Source: Shewanella sediminis HAW-EB3
GTDB lineage: Bacteria > Pseudomonadota > Gammaproteobacteria > Enterobacterales > Shewanellaceae
DNA length: 64,000 nucleotides
Assembly: GCF_000018025.1 (NCBI RefSeq)
Contig: NC_009831.1
Coordinates: 1,674,001 to 1,738,000, forward strand
Direction of reading: 5' to 3'
Shown: positions 8,958 through 16,453 of the stretch, in pieces
Numbering within the stretch: the stretch's first letter is position 1
Layout: each line of letters opens with the position of its first letter
Position numbers and translations under genes: made by a program
The notes under the pieces: model-generated
Told to the model about the DNA's origin: nothing
What the model saw: the letters and a program-made list of their open reading frames with translations, nothing else
Databases searched by the model: none

Positions 8958-10703
8958 CTATGACATCTCTGTGAAGTTTAACCCGGTGCCGGTCTCTCTT
9001 ACACAATTTTTACCAGCCTGCTTGGCTTCATACAGGGCTTGATCTGCCTGAATAATGATTGACTCGGTTGTCGTGTCGTTATTTGGGACTGTAGTACAGA
9101 CTCCAATGCTAACAGTGATATGTTGTCGATGAACTGAATCTTCATGGGGGATCTGCAGATGAAATATTTTTTTTCTCATCAGTTCGGCGATCTCTTTTGC
9201 CAAGGTAGCATCTGTGTATGGCAGGAATACGATAAACTCTTCGCCTCCGTATCGTGCAAATATCTTGTTCTGCAATTCAGGCATCGCCTTCATTGAGGCC
9301 GATATCTGTTTTAGACATTGGTCTCCGCTAACGTGTCCATATCGGTCGTTGAATTGCTTGAAGTTATCGACATCGAAAAGAATAATAGATAGAGGGTGCG
9401 GCGTATTGTGTGCTGACTGTAACGCTTGATCGAGCCGTAGATCGAAGTAACGACGGTTAAATGCACCGGTTAACCCATCAATCTCAGAAATGGCTTTTAC
9501 CTGAGCGGCATAGCTTTTCAGGGTTTCTAAGGAGCTGACCATCTGTTGCAATTCAAGATTATTGGTCTTTGGAAGTGGTGTATCGGTTTTCTCACTGGCG
9601 ATGGCTTGCATCGCGTTGCTGGTGGCGATGACAGGTTGAATAATCCCTTTTGAGATGAAGTGCCAATTGGTTAGCCAGATAAAAAAGGTGTAGAGCACGC
9701 CTGCGATAAAAATTAAGATGACGAACGAATTACTGTCGCTCTTTAATTCCGCCCCCGCCGAATGAACTTGCTTGTTTGCCTCTTCAACCAGCTCACTGGA
9801 AAATCGAGCTATATCTTGTGCTGAACTTGCTTGAATTTCGAGGTAAGTACCCGCTATACGTTTGCTATTGAGAGCTTCACGACTAAATGCGAAGATATTG
9901 GCGTCACCTACCAAGTTAGGCTCCATCTGTGAGAGCCAGTCACTCTGTATCTCCTTAGCCACGATAGAGTCCATAGATTGTTTTTTTAAGGCAAGGAAGT
10001 GACGCATAGATTCTCTTTGTAACAGGTTTAGCTCTGCGTTATCCGAACTCTTGTTCACGGCTGCGACTAACCTGAAAAGTTCCTCTCCTTGATGCAAAAA
10101 CTGCGCGAGTTGTCTGTGTTCATCCAGTACACGCTTTAATTCATTAAACGCTTGTGTGGCGAGTAAGGTGTTGGCGTATTGGTCCAGAATACCTAGCTGT
10201 TTCTGAACGCTGCGGGCGAACCCTTTTTGGATCAGCTCCATATTCAGGTGAAGGTGACTGGCCTGGATCTGCGCGGCAATGGCTGTCTCGGTGAGTTGCT
10301 CCAGTAAGGGTTGTTGCTCTGCGGCCTTCTTAATATCGGATGAGAGCTGGTTTAGTTTTTTGATCCTCTCATTGCTGCTTGCCATACTGGTTAAATTTTC
10401 GAGTCCGCTTTCCAATGTCTGCCACTGTTGCTGCAAGTCTGACAGGAGCTGAATTCGTTGCTCCTCGGAGTCAATTTTCGACAATTTGACACTGATGACC
10501 TGTAGCTTTTGACTATCTTTGGACAGTTCGAGAGCGTAAACAATTTCATTAATATGATGGTTTATCATCATATCGACTCTTTTTTGCAGATCGATAGAGA
10601 GGCAAATTGAGACTAAGCCTATCGCCAATGTAAGAAATACGACGATATAAAAAAGCAGTCTTATTTTTTTCTTCAGACTTCTTAATGGTTTGATTGATTT
10701 CAT
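8958..10703 (-). CDS. Membrane diguanylate cyclase with TorS-like periplasmic sensor region
   Basis: The 581-residue protein has an N-terminal membrane segment (about 14-35), a long helical periplasmic region (about 36-325) resembling TorS-type four-helix sensors, a second membrane segment (about 326-347), a HAMP-like linker and a GGDEF domain. The active-site motif is GGEEF (486-490). The inhibitory RxxD motif is absent (E-L-Q-N instead), so product feedback may be missing. Its ATG overlaps the stop of the upstream binding-protein gene by 4 bp (ATGA), so the two are translationally coupled. By analogy with TorT-TorS, the binding protein probably delivers a ligand signal to the helical region. 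The ligand is unknown. Confidence 0.9.
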   Translation of the reverse strand: MKSIKPLRSLKKKIRLLFYIVVFLTLAIGLVSICLSIDLQKRVDMMINHHINEIVYALELSKDSQKLQVISVKLSKIDSEEQRIQLLSDLQQQWQTLESGLENLTSMASSNERIKKLNQLSSDIKKAAEQQPLLEQLTETAIAAQIQASHLHLNMELIQKGFARSVQKQLGILDQYANTLLATQAFNELKRVLDEHRQLAQFLHQGEELFRLVAAVNKSSDNAELNLLQRESMRHFLALKKQSMDSIVAKEIQSDWLSQMEPNLVGDANIFAFSREALNSKRIAGTYLEIQASSAQDIARFSSELVEEANKQVHSAGAELKSDSNSFVILIFIAGVLYTFFIWLTNWHFISKGIIQPVIATSNAMQAIASEKTDTPLPKTNNLELQQMVSSLETLKSYAAQVKAISEIDGLTGAFNRRYFDLRLDQALQSAHNTPHPLSIILFDVDNFKQFNDRYGHVSGDQCLKQISASMKAMPELQNKIFARYGGEEFIVFLPYTDATLAKEIAELMRKKIFHLQIPHEDSVHRQHITVSIGVCTTVPNNDTTTESIIIQADQALYEAKQAGKNCVRETGTGLNFTEMS

Positions 10704-12136
10704 TTCGCTACCACTGGCACTTCACCATGACGATTCTGAAGCTGGATTATGGTCTGATTGAGCCGATTAATCTCCGCATCGATATCAGTTTGAGGCTTGG
10801 ATAATGCGTAACTGGTCTTGGTTAGTTCAGGATAAATATTTCCCATTGCGGTACTGGTGAAGTGCCCCAGTTTGAGTACATCATCTGACCATTTTGTATT
10901 GGCCTCATGGCTGGCCATGAATGCCCCCCCGATATGACGTAATTCAGTCTTTTGAAATTCGGCAGCGGTGGTGACATCGATTCGACATGGGTTTCCACCG
11001 CCTGATGCATAGGCAAATTGCGCCTCGAAAGATCCCATGTATTTGAGTAACCAGTAGGCGGCCTGTGGGTTGACACTGTCGTAGGCGACAGCGAACGCGT
11101 AAGCGCCATTGTAGGGCTTGCCTCCCGGGACCTGAGCGACGGCTAACTTTGCGCCGGGCTGATTCGATTCGACTTGAAAAGAGGCGTGCCAAAGGTTGTT
11201 ATAGGCAAATGGCCACATGGCGACATCGCCGTTAGCCATAGCGCCAGCCGCCTCTTCGAATGCGAATTGCTTATCTGCAGGGTAGGCGTATTGCATTAAC
11301 TTCCGGTAAATATGCGTAGTCTGTTTCAGCTTCTCATTATCAGACGGGAGTTCAAATAGCTTAAGCGTCGAACCGTTACCGTAGTCGGGTTTCATCCAGT
11401 AGCCATCCAGGCTCCAGAGGATAGATGAAAATTCATCATTGATATGAGGTCGGTTTCCTGACATCAGTGTAAGGCCATAGAATGGCTTTTCGAGTACCTT
11501 ACCCGCCAATTTCTCTCCGGTTTTTCTGGTAAAAAACGCACTCACATCCTGGAGCTGTTGCAGGTTTTCCGGCGGTGCTAACGGATACCCATATTGGGCG
11601 CTGAATTCTATCCTCTCTTTCTGATGTTGAAACAGATCGGCGCGATAGTGATTCCCCATTACATAGTTATTGTAGGGGATGGCATGGATCTCGGAGTGAT
11701 AAGAGAGAATGTTGAGCAGGGAAGGGTAGTAAGGTTCCAGATAATTTTTCATCGCTCGTTCACCATTGGGATCATAGAGTTTTGCCAATTCGTCCAAAGG
11801 GACGGTAAACCCATTTGCGGCCCACTCTTTAGCCCAGCCGGCTTCCATGGTTAGCAGGTCAAACTTTCCGCTCCCTTTGACTAAAGAGTTTGTTTGCAGG
11901 GTAAACATCTCATCCAGAGATGTGGTGATGACATTAACTGTGATACCTGTGTGAGCCGTGTATTTAGGGAGTAGCTTCTCTTTGAGGTGCTCTGTCCAGA
12001 AACCGGATTCGGCAACGAGGGTTATGGCTTGTTTATTCTCTATCTCGGGGATCTGGTCGAGTGAAAACTGAGCCTGGCACAGTGAGAACTGAAAGCTAAA
12101 TGCGTAGATGATTATTTTGGCAACAGTTCTTAACAC
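10700..12136 (-). CDS. Periplasmic solute-binding protein (ABC sugar type, family 1)
   Basis: The 478-residue protein has a signal peptide (about 1-22) and the fold pattern of extracellular solute-binding family 1 proteins (V-I-T-T-S-L-D-E-M, F-D-L-L-T-M-E-A-G-W, G-D-V-A-M-W-P-F-A-Y-N). These normally serve ABC importers for sugars or polyols. No permease or ATPase gene is adjacent; the partner is a diguanylate cyclase with a 4-bp overlap. The protein is therefore more likely a sensor subunit than a transporter component. An extra C-terminal segment rich in Q and N (about 440-478) could be a docking region. Confidence 0.88.
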   Translation of the reverse strand: MLRTVAKIIIYAFSFQFSLCQAQFSLDQIPEIENKQAITLVAESGFWTEHLKEKLLPKYTAHTGITVNVITTSLDEMFTLQTNSLVKGSGKFDLLTMEAGWAKEWAANGFTVPLDELAKLYDPNGERAMKNYLEPYYPSLLNILSYHSEIHAIPYNNYVMGNHYRADLFQHQKERIEFSAQYGYPLAPPENLQQLQDVSAFFTRKTGEKLAGKVLEKPFYGLTLMSGNRPHINDEFSSILWSLDGYWMKPDYGNGSTLKLFELPSDNEKLKQTTHIYRKLMQYAYPADKQFAFEEAAGAMANGDVAMWPFAYNNLWHASFQVESNQPGAKLAVAQVPGGKPYNGAYAFAVAYDSVNPQAAYWLLKYMGSFEAQFAYASGGGNPCRIDVTTAAEFQKTELRHIGGAFMASHEANTKWSDDVLKLGHFTSTAMGNIYPELTKTSYALSKPQTDIDAEINRLNQTIIQLQNRHGEVPVVAK

Positions 12137-12439
12137 GTTATATTACTCCAGTATCCACACGGAATGCTTAATAGTAATACTATTGTGTTACTTATTTGTA
12201 CATGATTTATTGTACTTTGAATGTAAATGGTACTTTTTGCTGAGATTAAGGCGATAGTTACCTGGCATAAGCCAGATAAGTAAAAAATACTGGCAGCTCG
12301 GAAAGTACTCTTTGGGAAAAGTCTGCTGCCAGCGAAGGTTGGGAAAAACGGGTAAAAGGTTAATTGAATTAATCAGATCTTTAGTGAATAACTTATCTTC
12401 TCAATCGATGTCGCCATTGCGAAGTTCGGTGCAATAGCG
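12137..12439. other. Intergenic region between the binding-protein gene and the ParA module
   Basis: The 303-bp gap holds the probable minus-strand promoter of the solute-binding gene (AT-rich, 12150-12240) and a loose inverted repeat CTGGCAGC / GCTGCCAG at 12290-12332. No gene was seen. Confidence 0.5.
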
Positions 12440-12889
12440 CTAGTCCACAATAATGGATCTCTCCTTCTCTCTTCGTTCATCATCACTGAGTGAGAAATGG
12501 TGTTCGATAAGAAATCGAATGAGTTTTGACTTTGCTACATCACAACCGCTAGCCAGTTCAGCTAAATGCGATATTGCCGACTCACTCAATGTAAATGTCG
12601 ATTTTCTAAAAGGCTCACTACCTCTGAGTACCTTTTTCACCTGCTTAGGTTCGCTACGGCTAATGGCGTTGCTCAACGGCTGTGATTCCGGGACGCTAAA
12701 GTGTGACGCCAGCTCAATGACATCGGCCATAGCTTTATCAGATATAGATTTATCACTCGACGAGAAACCGGCTGCATAGATTGTCGCATCGTCAATAAAC
12801 TCATCGAGCGACATCTGCAGCTTTCCTGTTCTCGCGCTGGAGCCCGAATCAGACTGCGTAGAGTTTTTCTTGAGATCGGCCAGACCCAT
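12440..12889 (-). CDS. Small ParA-partner protein with ribbon-helix-helix-like C-terminus
   Basis: The ATG at 12889 is chosen because GAGAGG sits 5-7 nt upstream; the GTG at 12895 is less likely. The product is 149 residues. The first half is polar and low in predicted structure; the second half (about 82-125) reads K-S-T-F-T-L-S-E-S-A-I-S-H-L-A-E-L-A then K-S-K-L-I-R-F-L-I, the pattern of a ribbon-helix-helix DNA-binding domain with a beta strand and two helices. Its start lies inside the end of the ParA-like gene (41-bp overlap), so the two are co-translated. By analogy with ParA-ParG and related pairs it could be the DNA-binding or adaptor partner. I did not recognise a named family. Confidence 0.7.
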   Translation of the reverse strand: MGLADLKKNSTQSDSGSSARTGKLQMSLDEFIDDATIYAAGFSSSDKSISDKAMADVIELASHFSVPESQPLSNAISRSEPKQVKKVLRGSEPFRKSTFTLSESAISHLAELASGCDVAKSKLIRFLIEHHFSLSDDERREKERSIIVD

Positions 12890-13592
12890 AGTCACCTCTC
12901 ATTTTGTTTATCTTTGTTGTCGCTAAGCGGTTTCTTATCTCTGTTGCGTTTTGCGCCTCTAACATTTCACAGGCTATTCCACGCATCTCTGCCGCCGCTT
13001 TCCCAGTCGGTTCAATCTCGATGACTGAGAGGCCGGACTCTTCACTATCATCATAGATATTACGGCTATAGGTGATGGCATCTAAGACATTGATGTCGTA
13101 GGTTCGACATACATCTTTCGCTTCAAAAATTCGATTTGCTTGATTAGGCAGGCTCGGGCATTGGGTGATAACGAATGATGCGCGCATCTTGGGGTTGATC
13201 ATCATGCAAGTCGCGACAATATCGTCCATATGGCTGACGGTTTTAAGATCACGGCGTTTAGGGCGCAAAGGCATCAGTACATGTGAGGCTACTGACATGG
13301 TTGCCCGCAGAGCCAGGTTATCCTGGCCACCGCAATCTACTATGACAAAATCGTAGTGTTGCTCGAGACTCAATAGGTCGTTACGTATCTTACCGTAAAG
13401 TTGAACACAGTTGATGCTGGCAAGTTCAGGGTTGTTATTCCTTGCTTGAATCCAATCCGATGTCGTTCGTTGAGGATCGCAGTCAACCATGATGATTGAA
13501 GCACTACATTCGGCAGTTAAAAATACTGCGATGTTTTGAGCTAAACAGCTTTTACCACTGCCGCCTTTTTCGCCCCCGACTAATATGATCAT
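12849..13592 (-). CDS. ParA-like P-loop ATPase
   Basis: The 247-residue protein has the deviant Walker A motif G-E-K-G-G-S-G-K-S (near 7-15) with the signature lysine, Walker A' V-D-C-D-P-Q-R-T-T-S-D-W and Walker B V-I-V-D-C-G-G. This places it in the ParA/MinD/Soj group that positions DNA or protein cargo by ATP-dependent nucleoid binding. It lacks an N-terminal HTH, so it resembles the small ParA of type Ib systems and orphan ParAs. Its partner overlaps its 3' end. There is no rep gene, parB or chemotaxis gene nearby, so the cargo is unknown. The gene is chromosomal by context. Confidence 0.88.
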   Translation of the reverse strand: MIILVGGEKGGSGKSCLAQNIAVFLTAECSASIIMVDCDPQRTTSDWIQARNNNPELASINCVQLYGKIRNDLLSLEQHYDFVIVDCGGQDNLALRATMSVASHVLMPLRPKRRDLKTVSHMDDIVATCMMINPKMRASFVITQCPSLPNQANRIFEAKDVCRTYDINVLDAITYSRNIYDDSEESGLSVIEIEPTGKAAAEMRGIACEMLEAQNATEIRNRLATTKINKMRGDYGSGRSQEKLYAV

Positions 13593-14058
13593 TTCCTATC
13601 CCCTTTCACGCTAATTACTGTCTAACTTTTATCAAGTGCTTGCCTGTCTGTACTATAGATATGCTATCTACTTTTATATTAAACCAGGCCGTATGCCGGC
13701 CATCTATCTTATGGTGTACACCAAGCGTTAAATTAAATTTAGTGATTTATTAAATCGGTGTCAATTACCTGATTTTTGACGGTTTTTTGTTTTTTGTCTG
13801 ACGACAGATATTTGACTAAATGACATTTTTGGCAAAATTTTGACATTTCAGCTCACACCTTCTTTTTTATACATTTATACACTTGTTATCAGTTGGTTAC
13901 GGTTGGATTGTTCGTGCTGACGGGGATATCGATGCTTCTGTATTAAATTTTTCTATGTCGGTTCAGAGATCCTGGGCGCTATATATTCTCTAATTAACAT
14001 ATGTTTTCATTCTTTAGATAAAAAGGATATATACGATTCTAGCTTGCCAATGCTTAAA

Positions 14059-14078
14059 GTTGACCGAATTCGGTGAAC
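14059..14078. promoter_or_regulatory. 20-bp near-perfect palindrome, candidate operator
   Basis: GTTGACCGAATTCGGTGAAC is self-complementary except for one mismatched pair (18 of 20 bases). It lies between the divergent ParA-like and DUF3820 genes, nearer the latter. The protein that would bind it is unknown. Confidence 0.45.
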
Positions 14079-14133
14079 ACCTCTATTGCGATTTGTTGTT
14101 TCTTCGTTATGCTGCACAGTGAAAAGTTGATCT

Positions 14134-14187
14134 ATACCCAAACGACCTCGAAATGCAGAACTCAGCATTTTGAAGTGGCTTGGGTAT
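14134..14187. repeat. 54-bp imperfect palindromic repeat at the DUF3820 ribosome binding site
   Basis: The ends ATACCCA and TGGGTAT are exact complements, and the arms between them (CGACCTCGAAATGC and GCATTTTGAAGTGG) pair imperfectly around a centre near AGAACT. It has the form of a small mobile palindrome. The right end lies only about 9 nt upstream of the Shine-Dalgarno sequence of the DUF3820 gene, so a transcript would carry this hairpin in its leader. Confidence 0.65.
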
Positions 14188-14203
14188 TATAAGAGAGAGA
14201 AGG

Positions 14204-14428
14204 ATGAATCAAGAGCTGTTGTTGGAAGCCATTAACCAAAAGATGCCCTTTGGTAAATATGCCGGGCGAAAATTACTCGAGTTACCTGAGCCGTATCTGG
14301 TATGGTTTCACTCTAAAGGCTTTCCCGAAGGCAAGTTGGGTGAGCAACTCGCTCTGATGTATGAGATTAAACTCAATGGGCTGGAGGGGATGTTACAACC
14401 CCTACTCAATAAAGTTCAAAAAAGCTGA
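14204..14428 (+). CDS. DUF3820 family protein
   Basis: The product of 74 residues shows the DUF3820 pattern M-P-F-G-K-Y-A-G-R-K-L-L-E-L-P-E-P-Y-L near its N-terminus. The family has no firmly established function; some annotations call it a quorum-sensing-regulated virulence factor, and its fold resembles exonuclease-associated modules. The start at 14204 is chosen for the GAAGG sequence just upstream; the longer frame from the TTG at 14180 runs through the palindromic repeat and is unlikely. It is monocistronic. Confidence 0.8.
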   Translation: MNQELLLEAINQKMPFGKYAGRKLLELPEPYLVWFHSKGFPEGKLGEQLALMYEIKLNGLEGMLQPLLNKVQKS

Positions 14429-14572
14429 GTGTGCATCTCAGGTTCTGAGATCTTGATCTAAAAGATGCATATTGGTTTGTTATTTAGTGACTTTTATTAG
14501 AGATTTATTAAGTGCTCCGTGTTTAAATGATTTGAATTGTAAAGCCGAGCTTAAAAATAAGAGGAAGTGGCA

Positions 14573-14875
14573 ATGATAGCTAAATTGGTTAAATTGGTTG
14601 CTGTAGCAACACTGGCATTAGGGATCTCTAGCGCATGGGCCCAAGGTGTTACGCATGAAGGTACTGTTGTCGACACTATGAATGGCGGTGGATACACCTA
14701 CGTACAGATTAAAGAGTCAGACAAAACTTTTTGGGCTGCGGGTCCGCAAATTGAAGTGAGCAAAGGCGATACAGTTGTTGTTCAAGAGCAGATGTGGATG
14801 AATGACTTCACAAGTAAGACTTTAAACCGTACCTTCGACGAATTGCTATTCGTTGGCCGTATCGATAAGAAGTAG
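14573..14875 (+). CDS. Small periplasmic NrfJ-like protein
   Basis: The 100-residue product begins with a clear signal peptide ending at S-S-A-W-A-Q. The mature part, beginning G-V-T-H-E-G-T-V-V-D-T-M-N, with Y-V-Q-I-K and F-W-A-A-G-P, has a small beta-barrel (OB-like) pattern seen in NrfJ-related proteins of Shewanella and other metal-reducing bacteria. No cysteines or heme motifs remain after the signal peptide. The ATG at 14573 fits GAGGA at 14561-14565; the GTG at 14567 is too close. The function is not established. A strong terminator follows. Confidence 0.7.
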   Translation: MIAKLVKLVAVATLALGISSAWAQGVTHEGTVVDTMNGGGYTYVQIKESDKTFWAAGPQIEVSKGDTVVVQEQMWMNDFTSKTLNRTFDELLFVGRIDKK

Positions 14876-14917
14876 CTCTACCTTTTAGCGATAAATAAAT
14901 CGTATTAAAAGTGGTGA

Positions 14918-14958
14918 AATGGTGGCTCGATTATCTCGATAATCGCCACCATTTTCTT
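14918..14958 (+). terminator. Rho-independent terminator after the NrfJ-like gene
   Basis: Two stacked stems (AATGGTGGC / GCCACCATT and GATTAT / ATAATC, loop CTCG) are followed by TTCTTTT. Confidence 0.85.
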
Positions 14959-15017
14959 TTGCGCGGAACTGCTGCGATAATAGCTATACTCTAGCTACCT
15001 CAAGATGTTCGTTAACT

Positions 15018-15563
15018 ATGTCATCAATTCAGATGCTCTCGCACCAGCCACAATTCTCCCTGATCCCATATCGTGCGTGTTATGCCCAATCGGTAAGTCA
15101 GATTTTTCATGATGCGATCCGTTATATTGATGATGTGTACTCGATAGAGCAAAAACAAGCCTGGTCACCCAAACCCAGATCGCCCTATCATTGGAACAAA
15201 CGGTTAACGAGAAGCAAAGCCTGGTTGGTTGTGGATGAGGCTATGATTGAAGGCGGGCACCCTAAGTGTTGTGGTTTTATCAATGTTGAGACGCACTTTA
15301 ACAATAGAGGCTACATAGACAGCCTATATGTTCACCCTGCTTATCAGCATTGTGGCGTTGGCCATAAACTCTATGAAGCTCTGGAAGAGTGGGCTTTAGA
15401 GCAGGATTACCCTGACTTAACTGTCGATGCATCCCTGCTCTCTAAGTGGCTCTTTCTCTCCCATGGCTTCAAAGTGCAACATAAGAGCTATCAGGAAAAG
15501 CTAGGCCAGATATTTATGGGTTTTCTTATGAGTAAGGCACTTAAAGAAACTATAAGGTCATAA
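15018..15563 (+). CDS. GNAT family N-acetyltransferase
   Basis: The 181-residue protein has the GNAT acetyl-CoA-binding block Y-I-D-S-L-Y-V-H-P-A-Y-Q-H-C-G-V-G-H (about 102-119), followed by K-L-Y-E-A-L-E, and the C-terminal strand G-F-K-V-Q-H-K-S-Y-Q. It belongs with the YafP/ElaA-like group of small acetyltransferases of unknown substrate. The start at 15018 has no strong ribosome binding site; 15033 is an alternative. It is convergent with the DoxX gene. Confidence 0.85.
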   Translation: MSSIQMLSHQPQFSLIPYRACYAQSVSQIFHDAIRYIDDVYSIEQKQAWSPKPRSPYHWNKRLTRSKAWLVVDEAMIEGGHPKCCGFINVETHFNNRGYIDSLYVHPAYQHCGVGHKLYEALEEWALEQDYPDLTVDASLLSKWLFLSHGFKVQHKSYQEKLGQIFMGFLMSKALKETIRS

Positions 15564-15638
15564 GGTATCGGGGAGATGTTTTCTCCTCATTTTGTGCTTA
15601 TAGGAGTGAGCTTTTAAGTCTGGTCGCGGTGGGTTGCA

Positions 15639-16088
15639 CTATCGTTTTAATAGCTGTTTGTTGGCAAGTTGGTCAATGGATAGTCGTCCTGCGCCGGATA
15701 TCATCAAAGAGAGAGAGGCGGCTAAGAGGGACAGGCCAAACTCATAACCATTATTGGACATGAATAAACCGTTATTGCTATGAACCGGGACGATAGCCAC
15801 TAGCGTAGTAAACGCCAATATGGCTGCCGTTGGACGAACGGCTAATCCAACGAATATCAGTAAGCCTCCAAGAAACTCACTACTGCCCGCTAAAAGCGCC
15901 ATAAAGAAACCGGGAGCTAATCCTACAGAGTCCAGCCATTGACCCGTGACATCCGGTCCGTAGCCTCCAAACCAGCTAAATAATTTTTGGGCGCCGTGAG
16001 CTATGAAGATTATACCGATAGGCACCCTGAGTGTTAATGGTGCAAGAGTCGGATTAGTCTTGATGAATTTCTGCATGAATAATTCCAT
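15639..16088 (-). CDS. DoxX family membrane protein
   Basis: The product (149 residues) is a four-helix inner membrane protein with the DoxX pattern L-R-V-P-I-G-I-I-F-I-A-H-G-A-Q-K-L-F and G-S-S-E-F-L-G-G-L-L. DoxX proteins are linked to quinone- or thiol-related redox processes in several bacteria, but a general reaction is not established. The ATG at 16088 is preferred over 16133 because AAAGAGG lies 8 nt before it. Confidence 0.85.
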   Translation of the reverse strand: MELFMQKFIKTNPTLAPLTLRVPIGIIFIAHGAQKLFSWFGGYGPDVTGQWLDSVGLAPGFFMALLAGSSEFLGGLLIFVGLAVRPTAAILAFTTLVAIVPVHSNNGLFMSNNGYEFGLSLLAASLSLMISGAGRLSIDQLANKQLLKR

Positions 16089-16321
16089 GTCTGCATCCTC
16101 TTTCGAGTGTAATTTGCTGAAAAACGATTTCAATGGAATAAGCTTACTACTGACTTTTAAGCACGAAAATCGGAATAATTTGAAAGATTAATTCGAAAAA
16201 ATTGAATGGAATGTCTTCACGCCTTTATCGCTCGATGTTGACCGATGCCGGCGAGATGGTTTTGAATCAGCCCTTGCTATCTAAACACCTGCTTCTTACC
16301 CATGTCTTCAAAGTCATCGTT

Positions 16322-16365
16322 CCCGGCTAAAGCCGGTCTTACGGTAGGAGCGGCTTTAGCCGCGA
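16322..16365. repeat. Inverted pair of REP-like units
   Basis: CCCGGCTAAAGCCGGTCTTA begins a forward unit at 16322, and its inverse TAGGAGCGGCTTTAGCCGCG lies at 16345-16364, one base pair apart from forming a long hairpin. They match the direct units at 1540-1611. The flanks (16134-16453) hold no gene. Confidence 0.7.
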
Positions 16366-16453
16366 ATCACACAGAATCTAAACCTATGGGTAGTCCTTGC
16401 GGTGACAGGCCAAAGGCAGTCATCTTGGCCTTCCACCCCTTCATATTCCGGTA

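Larger units (their letters stand above)
13593..14203. other. AT-rich divergent regulatory region
   Basis: This 611-bp region separates the minus-strand ParA module from the plus-strand DUF3820 gene. It contains repeated TTTTTGAC / TTTTGACATTT words between about 13775 and 13850, which could be binding sites for the ribbon-helix-helix-like partner or autoregulatory operators, a near-perfect 20-bp palindrome (14059-14078) and a 54-bp imperfect palindromic repeat (14134-14187). Confidence 0.5.
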
